Source: Halomonas caseinilytica
GTDB taxonomy: Bacteria > Pseudomonadota > Gammaproteobacteria > Pseudomonadales > Halomonadaceae
Direction: 5' to 3'
Assembly: GCF_001662305.1 (NCBI RefSeq)
Contig: NZ_BDEP01000004.1
Span: 124,001 to 188,000, forward strand
Length of the DNA: 64,000 nt
Positions 17,120 to 24,992 of the stretch are shown in pieces. The position numbers were made by a program, and so were the translations under genes. How positions within the stretch are numbered: the first letter of the stretch is position 1; every line of letters begins with the position of its first letter. Below the pieces are notes generated by a model, which was not told the DNA's origin, made no database searches, and worked only from the letters and a program-made list of their open reading frames with translations.

Positions 17120-17503
17120 ATTGTCCTCGCTAGGTTCAGTCTCGGAACCGGGTTATGAAGAAGGCGAAGCGCCCCTTAGAACCGATCGGCATGCTTTTAG
17201 ACGTTTCATGCAAGCGTTTGATAGGCGCTACGCCAAAAAACCCCTTCAATGTGCCACAGCCTCGGTGACGGCAACAATCCCGCCACGCCAGTCGAGAGGT
17301 CTTCTCGTGACATCCCCATCGTAAGGGGTGCCCCTTTCCGGCTATTATGCCTATCATGGAGCACCCCTAGAAGCAAACGACCGTTTTAATTTGGATCGAC
17401 GTCAGAGGGTGGCGCCGCTGGCCAACCACGTCCATCGACCGACACTCTCTTGGCGGCCCGCAAAGAGGCACTGACGTCGTCACCATGGGAGGAGAGATCA
17501 ACA
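17120..17503. promoter_or_regulatory. Divergent control region between etfBA and ETF-QO gene
   Basis: No supportable gene in this 384-base gap. It holds a direct repeat CGTTTCAT / CGTTTGAT (17202-17209 and 17215-17222, 13-base period), a small palindrome AAGGGG-TG-CCCCTT (17323-17336), and a longer inverted repeat GGGGTGC (17325-17331) and GCACCCC (17361-17367) around an AT-rich TATTATGCCTATCAT. These could be operators for a fatty-acid-type regulator. I could not place a clean sigma-70 promoter pair. Confidence 0.4.
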
Positions 17504-19174
17504 ATGACAGAACACGTAGAGCGCGACAGCATGGAGGTCGACGTGGTGATCGTCGGCGCCGGCCCCTCCGGGCTCGCCGCGGCCTGCCGGCTGATGCAGC
17601 AGGCCAACGAGGCCGAACGGGAACTGACGGTGTGCGTCGTCGAGAAGGGCTCCGAGGTCGGTGCCCACATTCTCTCCGGTGCCGTCTTCGAGCCCCGTGC
17701 CCTGGATGAACTCTTCCCCGATTGGGCCGAGCGCGGCGCGCCCTTGACCACCCCCGCCGTGCGAGACGAGCTCTACCTGCTCCGCGATGCCGAGAAGGCC
17801 CAGAAGCTGCCCAATGCCCTGGTGCCCAGGACCATGCACAACACCGGCGGTGATATCACCCGTTACGTGATCAGCGCCGGCAACCTGTGCCGCTGGCTCG
17901 CCGAGCAGGCCGAAGAACTCGGCGTCGAGATATTCCCCGGCTTTGCCGCCCAGGAGGTGATCGTCGACGAGGACGAGACGGTTCGCGGGATCATCGTCGG
18001 TGACATGGGCGTGGCGGCTGACGGCACCCCCAAGGACAGCCATATGCCGGGCATGGAGCTACGCGCCAGCTACACGCTGTTCGCCGAAGGTTCACGAGGC
18101 CATCTCGGCAAGCGCCTGATCGAACGCTACAGACTCGATGAAGGCAAGGACCCGCAGCACTACGGCATCGGCCTCAAGGAACTCTGGGATGTGCCCGCCG
18201 AACGGCACGAACCGGGGCTGGTGCTGCACGGTTCCGGCTGGCCGCTGGACAAGCACACCCACGGCGGCTGGTTCCTCTATCATGCCGAGAACCAGCAGGT
18301 AGTGGTCGGCCTGATCATGGATCTGGCCTATCAGAACCCCTGGCTGTCGCCCTTCGACGAGTTTCAGCGCATGAAGCATCACCCGGTGCTCAAGCCTTAC
18401 CTCGAGGGCGGTTCGCGCGTCGCCTATGGCGCCCGCGCCATCACCAAGGGCGGCATCAACTGCCTGCCGAAGATGACCTTTCCCGGTGGCCTGCTGATCG
18501 GTTGCGATGCCGGCACCCTGAACTTCGCCAAGATCAAGGGGCTGCACACCGCCATGAAATCCGGCATGGTAGCCGCCGAGACGGTCTTCGAGGCGCTGGC
18601 AAACGGCGACGAAGGTGGCGCCGAGCTGACCGCCTTCAGCGACAAATGGCAGGCCAGCTGGGCCTTCAAGGAACTCGAGGAAAGCGCCAGCTTCGGCCCG
18701 GCGATCCACAAGTACGGCACCGTCGGTGGTGGTGCCTACAACTTCCTCGACCAGCTCCTCGGCGGCAAGCTGCCGACGGTGCATGACACCACACCGGACC
18801 ACGCGGCACTGAAGAAGGCCGCCGAGTGCGAGAAGATCGAGTATCCCAAGCCTGACGGCAAGCTGTCCTTCGACAAGGCGTCCTCGGTGTTTCTCTCCAA
18901 CACCAATCACGAGGAAGACCAGCCCTGCCATCTCAAGCTCGACGATCCGGATCTGCCGATTCGCGACAACCTTCCCGAATACGCCGAGCCGGCAAGCCGC
19001 TACTGCCCGGCGGGTGTCTATGAGGTGGTCGAAGGCGACGACGGCAAGCCGCAGTTCCAGATCAACTTCCAGAACTGCGTGCACTGCAAGACCTGCGACA
19101 TCAAGGACCCGGCCCAGAACATCACCTGGGTCGCACCGGAAGGGGGAGGCGGTCCCAACTATCCGAACATGTAA
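17504..19174 (+). CDS. Electron transfer flavoprotein-ubiquinone oxidoreductase
   Basis: A 556-residue membrane-associated flavoprotein that passes electrons from ETF to ubiquinone. The FAD site VVIVGAGPSGLAAACRLM is at about residues 13-30. Family landmarks include GAVFEPRALDELFPDW, GWPLDKHTHGGWFLYH, KGGINCLPKMTFPGG and LIGCDAGTLNFAKIKGLHTAMKSG. The C-terminus has the [4Fe-4S] cysteines: RYCPAGVYE, then NCVHCKTCDIKDP, ending GGGPNYPNM. The start at 17504 follows GGAGGAGAG; an upstream in-frame ATG at 17450 is less likely. It stands alone, divergent from etfBA, with a terminator behind it. Confidence 0.95.
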   Translation: MTEHVERDSMEVDVVIVGAGPSGLAAACRLMQQANEAERELTVCVVEKGSEVGAHILSGAVFEPRALDELFPDWAERGAPLTTPAVRDELYLLRDAEKAQKLPNALVPRTMHNTGGDITRYVISAGNLCRWLAEQAEELGVEIFPGFAAQEVIVDEDETVRGIIVGDMGVAADGTPKDSHMPGMELRASYTLFAEGSRGHLGKRLIERYRLDEGKDPQHYGIGLKELWDVPAERHEPGLVLHGSGWPLDKHTHGGWFLYHAENQQVVVGLIMDLAYQNPWLSPFDEFQRMKHHPVLKPYLEGGSRVAYGARAITKGGINCLPKMTFPGGLLIGCDAGTLNFAKIKGLHTAMKSGMVAAETVFEALANGDEGGAELTAFSDKWQASWAFKELEESASFGPAIHKYGTVGGGAYNFLDQLLGGKLPTVHDTTPDHAALKKAAECEKIEYPKPDGKLSFDKASSVFLSNTNHEEDQPCHLKLDDPDLPIRDNLPEYAEPASRYCPAGVYEVVEGDDGKPQFQINFQNCVHCKTCDIKDPAQNITWVAPEGGGGPNYPNM

Positions 19175-19203
19175 CGCACTTGCAGGCGCGTGATCGCATG
19201 CGC

Positions 19204-19231
19204 AAGGGCCCCGCTCGATGCGGGGCCCTTT
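19204..19231 (+). terminator. Terminator of the ETF-QO gene
   Basis: AAGGGGCCCCGC-like arms: AAGGGCCCCGC and GCGGGGCCCTT pair perfectly (11 bp) around TCGAT, followed by only a short TTTC tail. It also lies just past the stop of the convergent thioredoxin-like gene and may serve both strands. Confidence 0.7.
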
Positions 19232-19235
19232 CATG

Positions 19236-19607
19236 TCATGGGCCGCCTCCGAGATAGCGACGCCCTTGGCGCATGACCGCGCCATGCCCTCGCGGCCCGT
19301 CATCGTCCGACGGTTGCGCGACCTCCTGCCAGGCGGCCGTGTCCAGCCAGCCTCGATCGGCCAGCCAGGCGGCCAGGCATTCGGGTTCGTGGCCGCCATC
19401 CAGCTCGGTACCCGCGGCATCTTTCAGCACTGGGAGTCGCGTTGCGTAAGTCGCCATCAAGGCCGCATCGTCGGCGACTTCCACCCGCTCCAGCCGCACA
19501 GGCTCACTGGCCAGACGACCCAGCCAGGCTTCCAGCGCCTCGCAAAGATGGCAGCCCGTCGTGGTATACAGGGTCAGATGGATCACTTCCTCGCTTTCCG
19601 CTGTCAC
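19236..19607 (-). CDS. Glutaredoxin/thioredoxin-like protein (DUF836-type)
   Basis: A 123-residue protein with a thioredoxin-fold start: LTLYTTTGCHLCEALEAWL (about 11-29) with the redox CHLC pair, and the cis-Pro segment ATRLPVLKD (about 54-62). This fits the small glutaredoxin-like DUF836 family; substrates are unknown. The C-terminal 30 residues are an unusual polar extension. It starts with GTG, and GTGA overlaps the rlmL stop, so it is cotranslated with rlmL. A thiol-disulfide role is inferred from the CxxC motif alone. Confidence 0.8.
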   Translation of the reverse strand: MTAESEEVIHLTLYTTTGCHLCEALEAWLGRLASEPVRLERVEVADDAALMATYATRLPVLKDAAGTELDGGHEPECLAAWLADRGWLDTAAWQEVAQPSDDDGPRGHGAVMRQGRRYLGGGP

Positions 19608-21805
19608 GCTCCCTCCCCGTCGCGGTGACGAATCAGAAAACAGTGATGCAGGTCCGGACGACGCTGGAAATCCGGATCGAAGGTCTTCGCCGAGATATCT
19701 TCCACGGCGAAGGCTTCGGCCAGCTCGTCGTCCAACTTGAAGCGCCGTTGGTTGTTGGAGAATACCAGGGTGCCGCCCGGCGCCAACCTCGCCATGGCCA
19801 ATCGCACCAGCCGTCCGTGATCGCGCTGCACATCGAGAGTATCGGCCATCTTCTTGGAATTGGAGAAGGTCGGCGGATCAAGAAAGATCACGTCGAAGCG
19901 GCCACCGGCGGTTTCCAGCCAGTGAAAGCAATCGTCGCGCACCACCCGGTGCCGGGACGGATCCAGACGGTTCAGGCGGAAGTTTTCCCGGGCCCAGTCG
20001 AGGTAGGTATTGGACAGATCGACACTGACGCTGTCGCTTGCTCCCCGCCCTTCGTCCTTGCCGAGCGCCGCCTGAACGGTGGCAGCGGCGGTATAGCAGA
20101 ACAGGTTGAGAAAGCGCTTGCCTTCGGCCAGTTCTGCCAGCAGACGCCGCACGGGACGATGATCGAGAAAGAGTCCGGTATCCAGATAATCCCGCAGATT
20201 GACCCATAGCCGCGCCCTGCCCTCGCGGACCTCGAAGCGCTCGCCACTGGCATCTTGCTTCTGATACTGGGCCCGGCCGCTCTGGCGCTGACGACGCTTG
20301 ATCACCACCTGAGCGGGGTCCACCCCGAGCACCTCGGGTATCACACCGAGGGCCTCATGCAGGCGCTTCTGCGCCTGGCCCGGGTCCACGGAACGCGGCG
20401 GGGCGTATTCCTGAACATGCACGCGATCGCCGTAGACATCGATGGCCAGGGCATATTCGGGCATGTCGGCATCATAGAGCCGGTAGCAACTTTCGCCGGA
20501 ACGCTTCAGCCACTTGTTCAACCGCTTGCGATTCTTCATCAGGCGGTTGGCGAACATCTGGGCGCCCTCGCTGCGCGTCGGCTTGTTCGGCGCTGTCTCG
20601 GCCGCCATCTCCGTCTCTCCGGGGATGTCCATCAACAACAGGCGAGCATCCAAGGGGCCATTCTTCAGCGAATAGTGCTTATGGGCACGCAAGCCCGTGC
20701 GATGGCCCAGGTCGGGGTTCGCGGTGAACAATGCCAATCGCCAGCCGGGGAAGGCGCCACGGGCCCGCTCGCCCAACTGAGCGTACAACTCGACGAGCTC
20801 CGGCAATTCGCCCAGGCGCTCGCCATACGGCGGATTGGTGATGAGCAGGCCGGGGCATTCCTCGTCCAGTCCGGCCGGACGATCGAGCTCGCCGAGCGAG
20901 CCTCCACTCAATTCGATCAACGCCGGAATCCCTGCGCGCATGGCGTTGGCCTTGGCCGCCGCCAGTGCCGGCGGACTGCGATCGATACCGAACAATCGAT
21001 TGCGACAACGCTTGCGGCCAATGCTGGCTCGCGCATCGGCCTCGCGCTTGAGCTCACGCCAGCACGCTTCGTCATGGCCGGCCCAGCCATGGAAACCGAA
21101 GCGCTCTCGGTACAGGTTGGGCGCCATGTCGGCGGCCATCATCGCGGCTTCGATCAACAAGGTACCGGCACCGCACAGCGGGTCGACGAGAGGCGCGCCT
21201 TGTCGGGCCATCGATGGCCAGCCAGCACGTATCAACAGGGCCGCCGCCAGGTTCTCCTTCAGCGGCGCGTGTCCCGTGCCTCGACGGTAGCCACGCCGAT
21301 GCAGACTCTCGCCCGACAGGTCGATGCCCAGCGTCAACCGACCACGGTGCAGGTTCGCATAGAGGCGCAGGTCCGGCTCGCGGGGATCGACCCGTGGACG
21401 TGCTCGGCCATCGGCCTGGAGGCGATCCACCACGCCATCCTTGACGGTCTGGGCGCCGAACCGTGTATGGCGGATGGCATCGCTGCGTCCGTGGAAGTCC
21501 ACCGCCAGGGTCGAACCCGCGGCCAGGTGAGACTGCCAGTCGATCTCTGCACTGACCTCTCGCAGCCGCTCAGGCGTCTCCACGCCCTCCTCCCGGACCA
21601 GACAGTGCACCACGCGGTTGGCCAGCCGCGACCACAGGCAAACGCGATAGGCATCGGCCAGGGCGCCCTGGAAGAACACGCCGGCCACCGTTGTCTTGGT
21701 CGGCTCGGCGCCAAGCGCGGTGAGCTCATCGGACAGCAGCGCTTCGAGCCCCTTGGGGCAGGTGGCCAGATACGCCCCGGGGGCGGTGGATTGTCTATCG
21801 GTCAT
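19604..21805 (-). CDS. rlmL: Bifunctional 23S rRNA methyltransferase RlmKL
   Basis: A 733-residue fusion of two methyltransferases that make m2G2445 and m7G2069 in 23S rRNA. The N-terminal THUMP domain (about 10-160) is followed by the RlmL catalytic domain with DPLCGAGTLLIEAAMMA and the m2G motif LLITNPPYGERLG. The C-terminal RlmK domain carries RFLNLFCYTAAATVQAA and DVIFLDPPTFSNSKKM. Length is close to E. coli RlmL (702). It is transcribed away from rmf and overlaps the thioredoxin-like gene downstream. Confidence 0.94.
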   Translation of the reverse strand: MTDRQSTAPGAYLATCPKGLEALLSDELTALGAEPTKTTVAGVFFQGALADAYRVCLWSRLANRVVHCLVREEGVETPERLREVSAEIDWQSHLAAGSTLAVDFHGRSDAIRHTRFGAQTVKDGVVDRLQADGRARPRVDPREPDLRLYANLHRGRLTLGIDLSGESLHRRGYRRGTGHAPLKENLAAALLIRAGWPSMARQGAPLVDPLCGAGTLLIEAAMMAADMAPNLYRERFGFHGWAGHDEACWRELKREADARASIGRKRCRNRLFGIDRSPPALAAAKANAMRAGIPALIELSGGSLGELDRPAGLDEECPGLLITNPPYGERLGELPELVELYAQLGERARGAFPGWRLALFTANPDLGHRTGLRAHKHYSLKNGPLDARLLLMDIPGETEMAAETAPNKPTRSEGAQMFANRLMKNRKRLNKWLKRSGESCYRLYDADMPEYALAIDVYGDRVHVQEYAPPRSVDPGQAQKRLHEALGVIPEVLGVDPAQVVIKRRQRQSGRAQYQKQDASGERFEVREGRARLWVNLRDYLDTGLFLDHRPVRRLLAELAEGKRFLNLFCYTAAATVQAALGKDEGRGASDSVSVDLSNTYLDWARENFRLNRLDPSRHRVVRDDCFHWLETAGGRFDVIFLDPPTFSNSKKMADTLDVQRDHGRLVRLAMARLAPGGTLVFSNNQRRFKLDDELAEAFAVEDISAKTFDPDFQRRPDLHHCFLIRHRDGEGA

Positions 21806-21962
21806 GGGATATCCATCGACGTGGCCGGAACTCCGGCGCGTTCATGTCAGGCGTATGAGAGCCTTGTTACAAATCATCGGTCGACAGAGGCGACCAAATT
21901 GGGCTATGTATTACTCAGTAGCTACTCGATTGTAAACGCATGCGTTCCTGTCTATGGGGTCC

Positions 21963-22030
21963 GCACCCTCTCGACTCCGGTCGAGGGGTGCCTCGACCCC
22001 TTTTCAAGGGACCGGTGACGTACGCACCGG
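21963..22030 (+). promoter_or_regulatory. Structured leader upstream of rmf
   Basis: Three hairpins occur in succession just before rmf. The first is a long stem GCACCCTCTCGA with TCGAGGGGTGC (21963-21991, one bulge, one G-U). The second is CCCTT-TTC-AAGGG (21998-22010). The third is CCGGTG with CACCGG (22012-22030). The next gene upstream is divergent, so these are not terminators of a preceding gene. They leave the ribosome site (AAGAGG, 22052-22057) unpaired. A role in mRNA stability or growth-phase control is inference. Confidence 0.5.
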
Positions 22031-22064
22031 CTCCCGATCGGCACCTTCACCAAGAGGTAGTCCA

Positions 22065-22271
22065 ATGAAACGACAGAAACGTGATCGCTTCCAGCGCGCC
22101 TATGTGCATGGGTACAAGGCAGGTCTCTCAGGTCGTTCCCGTGACGACTGTCCCAGTCAAGACATCAATCTACGCGAATACTGGATGAGCGGTTGGCGTG
22201 AAGGTCGTGGGGATCAGTGGTCCGGCATGACGGGTGTTTCCGGTATCCACAAGAACCCCATGGTGGTCTGA
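22065..22271 (+). CDS. rmf: Ribosome modulation factor
   Basis: A 68-residue basic protein. MKRQKRDRFQRAYVHGYKAG at the start and the following segment with REYWMSGWREGR are diagnostic of RMF, which dimerises 70S ribosomes into inactive 100S particles in stationary phase. E. coli RMF is 55 residues; the C-terminal tail here (GMTGVSGIHKNPMVV) is a little longer. AAGAGGTAG lies about seven bases before the ATG. It is monocistronic, with a structured leader and a strong terminator. Expression is probably stationary-phase dependent, as in the family. Confidence 0.95.
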   Translation: MKRQKRDRFQRAYVHGYKAGLSGRSRDDCPSQDINLREYWMSGWREGRGDQWSGMTGVSGIHKNPMVV

Positions 22272-22312
22272 CTTTCGACCATCGTTTCGTCAGACACGAT
22301 GACGACCCGTCA

Positions 22313-22340
22313 AGCCCATGGCATGGCCATGGGCTTTTTT
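22313..22340 (+). terminator. Terminator of rmf
   Basis: AGCCCATGGC and GCCATGGGCT form a perfect 10-bp stem with a three-base loop, followed by TTTTTT. It ends exactly at the stop codon of convergent pyrD. Confidence 0.88.
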
Positions 22341-23377
22341 CACGCCTCGCCACCCTTCTCCGAGGGCCGAGCCTGCAGCGCCCGAGCGCATTCCCCGACC
22401 AGGCCAGGCCCCCGATAGACGAACCCCGAATAGAGCTGCACCAGATCGGCGCCCGCCTCCTGCTTGGCCCGGGCCGCCGCGGCGCTATCGACGCCGCCCA
22501 CGCCAATGATCGGCAGCTCCGGCAGCCGGCGTCGCAACGCTCGGATCACCACGTTGGAAGGCTCGAACACCGGTCGACCGGAAAGCCCGCCCTGCTCCTC
22601 GGCGCCCGGCAATCCTGCCACCGCCTCCCGCGACACGGTGGTATTGGTGGCGATCACGGCATCGATCTCATTGGACGCCAGGCTATGCGCCACCAGGGCC
22701 ACCTCCTCGTCGCTCATGTCCGGGGCGATCTTCACCGCCAGAGGAACCCGCCGTCCGGCATCGCGATCGAGCGTGCGACTCTCCTTGCGCAGAGTGCCCA
22801 GTAACTGGTCGAGATGTTCGCCGAACTGCAGGTCGCGCAGGCCAGGAGTATTGGGCGAAGAAATGTTCACCGTCACGTAGTGGGCATGCGCATGTACCTT
22901 GCGCAGGCAGTGCAGGTAATCGTCTACCGCCCGCTCGACCGGCGTCGTCAGATTCTTGCCGATATTGATGCCGATGATTCCGTCGTAACGTGTGCGGCGC
23001 ACCCGCTCGACCAGGTGGTCCACCCCGGCGTTGTTGAACCCCATGCGATTGATGATCGCTTCCCCCTCCGGCAAACGAAACAGCCGAGGCCGGGGATTGC
23101 CATCCTGAGGCTTGGGAGTCACGGTGCCCACCTCGACGAAGCCGAATCCCAGCGCCCCCAGGGCATCCAGGTGGTCGGCATTCTTGTCGAGTCCCGCTGC
23201 CAGACCGATCCGATTGGGAAAGCGCAGGCCCATCAACGTCACGGGGTCGTCCACGCTGCCCGAGCCGAGATGCGTCGCCAGGCCGAGACGATGCGCCAGG
23301 TCCAGCGCCGAAAGCGCCATGCCATGGGCTTTCTCGGCATCGAGACGAAACAACAGCGAACGGGCGAGGGAATACAT
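22340..23377 (-). CDS. pyrD: Dihydroorotate dehydrogenase (quinone), class 2
   Basis: A 345-residue membrane-associated flavoprotein that oxidises dihydroorotate to orotate in pyrimidine synthesis, using quinone. The N-terminal amphipathic helix (MYSLARSLLFRLDAEKAHGM) marks class 2. FMN/substrate motifs are FPNRIGLAAGLDKNAD, GNPRPRLFRLPEGEAIINRMGFNN, VNISSPNTPGLRDLQ and GVGGVDSAAAARAKQEAGAD, followed by LVQLYSGFVYRGP. The start at 23377 has GGAG six bases upstream; an earlier ATG at 23449 would add 24 atypical residues. Confidence 0.95.
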   Translation of the reverse strand: MYSLARSLLFRLDAEKAHGMALSALDLAHRLGLATHLGSGSVDDPVTLMGLRFPNRIGLAAGLDKNADHLDALGALGFGFVEVGTVTPKPQDGNPRPRLFRLPEGEAIINRMGFNNAGVDHLVERVRRTRYDGIIGINIGKNLTTPVERAVDDYLHCLRKVHAHAHYVTVNISSPNTPGLRDLQFGEHLDQLLGTLRKESRTLDRDAGRRVPLAVKIAPDMSDEEVALVAHSLASNEIDAVIATNTTVSREAVAGLPGAEEQGGLSGRPVFEPSNVVIRALRRRLPELPIIGVGGVDSAAAARAKQEAGADLVQLYSGFVYRGPGLVGECARALQARPSEKGGEA

Positions 23378-23557
23378 GGCGGCTCCAGGCAAGCGACGGA
23401 CAAGGCGGGCGCGAGTATAGCGCAGCCGACCCGGAACGACGAAACCCACGGCCGACTAGCCCCGAGATCGTCTGCCATGCCATACGCCTTTTATGGTCTA
23501 CTTGAAGCGTGGGCAAGCACGCCCCCGCCGTGATGACGCGCCGCCAGGGAGAAGGAC

Positions 23558-24910
23558 ATGACCGATACGACCGAGACACTGGAACACCGCCTGTCGCGCA
23601 TTCATCTGGCACTCGAGCAGGAAAGGCTGGAATGGGTCGATGATGTCATCGACGACCTCGAACCCGCCGAGGTTGCGCTGCTGCTGGAGTCGCTTCCACC
23701 CAACGAGCGGTTCCGGCTATGGGAAAGGGTCCCTCAGGAAGTCGACGGGGAAGTGTTGCTGCACGTTCACGACGAGGTCCGTGCGACCCTGCTCGAGGAC
23801 ATGGACCACGCCGAAATCGTCGCCGCCACGGCAGGACTGGACACCACCGACCTGGCCGAGCTGTTCGAGGACCTGCCCCGCCAGGTTGCCGAAGACATGT
23901 TGCGCTCCATGGACGAGCTGCAGCGGGCGCGCCTGCAGGAGACGCTGGCCTTCGAGGAGGACAGCATCGGCCGCTTGATGCGTACCGATACCATCGCCGT
24001 GCGCGCGGATGTCAGCCTGGAGACGGTACAACGCTTTCTGCGCTGGAAGGAAATGGTTCCCGACAACACCGATGCCCTGATGGTGGTCGACCGTGACGGC
24101 CGCTTCGCGGGCGTGCTGTCGCTGGCCCGGCTGGTGGCCAATGATCCGGACATGGCCGTGGCCGACCTGATGGACAGCGAGGTGGACAGCATTCAGGTGA
24201 CCATGAAGTCCCGCGACGTCGCCACCCTCTTCCAGACCCACGATCTGGTCTCGGCGCCGGTGGTGGATAATCGCGGGATGCTTCTGGGCCGCGTCGTCAT
24301 CGACGACATCGTCGACGTCATCCGCGAAGACTCCGAACAGGCGCTGATGAACATGGCCGGCCTCGACGAGGAAGAGGACCTCTTCGCACCGGTGCTGCCC
24401 AGCGCACGGCGTCGCGCCGTATGGCTCGGCATCAACCTACTGACGGCGTTCCTGGCCGCCGGGGTCATCGGCCTGTTCGAGGATGCCCTGGAAGAGATCG
24501 TGGCGCTGGCGGTCCTGATGCCCATCGTCGCCAGCATGGGCGGTATCGCCGGCAGTCAGACGCTGACCCTGGCCATCCGCGGACTGGCACTCGGCCAGAT
24601 CAGCCGCACCAACAGCAACTGGCTCTTGCGCAAGGAAGTCGGCATCGCCGCCTTGAATGGCCTGCTCTGGGCGCTGGTCGTGGCCTCGCTCGCAGTCCTG
24701 TGGTTCAACAGCCTGGCCATCGGCGCCATCATCGCCGCGGCGCTGGTCATCAACATGCTGGCCGCCGGCGTGTCGGGCATCGCCATTCCATTACTGCTCC
24801 GCCGGCTCGGCATCGACCCGGCACTGTCCGGCTCGGTGGTACTGACCACGGTGACCGATGTGGTCGGCTTCATGGCCTTTCTCGGCCTGGCCACCATCTT
24901 CTTGCTGTAG
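23558..24910 (+). CDS. mgtE: MgtE-type magnesium transporter
   Basis: A 450-residue Mg2+ channel/transporter. The cytoplasmic N-domain (about 1-130, helical, LLLESLPPNERFRLWERVP and LAELFEDLPRQVAEDML) is followed by two CBS domains (about 135-255: VVDRDGRFAGVLSLARL, and VDNRGMLLGRVVIDDIVDVI). Five membrane helices follow, containing LMPIVASMGGIAGSQTLTLAIRG, here cited as the conserved pore region, and ending GFMAFLGLATIFLL. The N-domain and CBS domains close the channel at high internal Mg2+. No riboswitch-like leader was recognised. Confidence 0.94.
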   Translation: MTDTTETLEHRLSRIHLALEQERLEWVDDVIDDLEPAEVALLLESLPPNERFRLWERVPQEVDGEVLLHVHDEVRATLLEDMDHAEIVAATAGLDTTDLAELFEDLPRQVAEDMLRSMDELQRARLQETLAFEEDSIGRLMRTDTIAVRADVSLETVQRFLRWKEMVPDNTDALMVVDRDGRFAGVLSLARLVANDPDMAVADLMDSEVDSIQVTMKSRDVATLFQTHDLVSAPVVDNRGMLLGRVVIDDIVDVIREDSEQALMNMAGLDEEEDLFAPVLPSARRRAVWLGINLLTAFLAAGVIGLFEDALEEIVALAVLMPIVASMGGIAGSQTLTLAIRGLALGQISRTNSNWLLRKEVGIAALNGLLWALVVASLAVLWFNSLAIGAIIAAALVINMLAAGVSGIAIPLLLRRLGIDPALSGSVVLTTVTDVVGFMAFLGLATIFLL

Positions 24911-24940
24911 GACACCACGCCAGCTTGCCGGCGGTAACGC

Positions 24941-24968
24941 AAGGAGGGCGCCGAATGGCGCCCTCCTT
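24941..24968. terminator. Bidirectional terminator between mgtE and gdhB
   Basis: AAGGAGGGCGCC and GGCGCCCTCCTT form a perfect 12-bp stem around GAAT, between the convergent stops of mgtE and the glutamate dehydrogenase gene. T-runs are short on both sides. Confidence 0.78.
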
Positions 24969-24992
24969 GTGTCGTACCTCGCGACGGGGAAC

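Noticed and set aside
20255..22018. 587-codon plus-strand frame opposite rlmL running toward rmf
   Set aside because: Antisense to both methyltransferase domains; no supporting motif.
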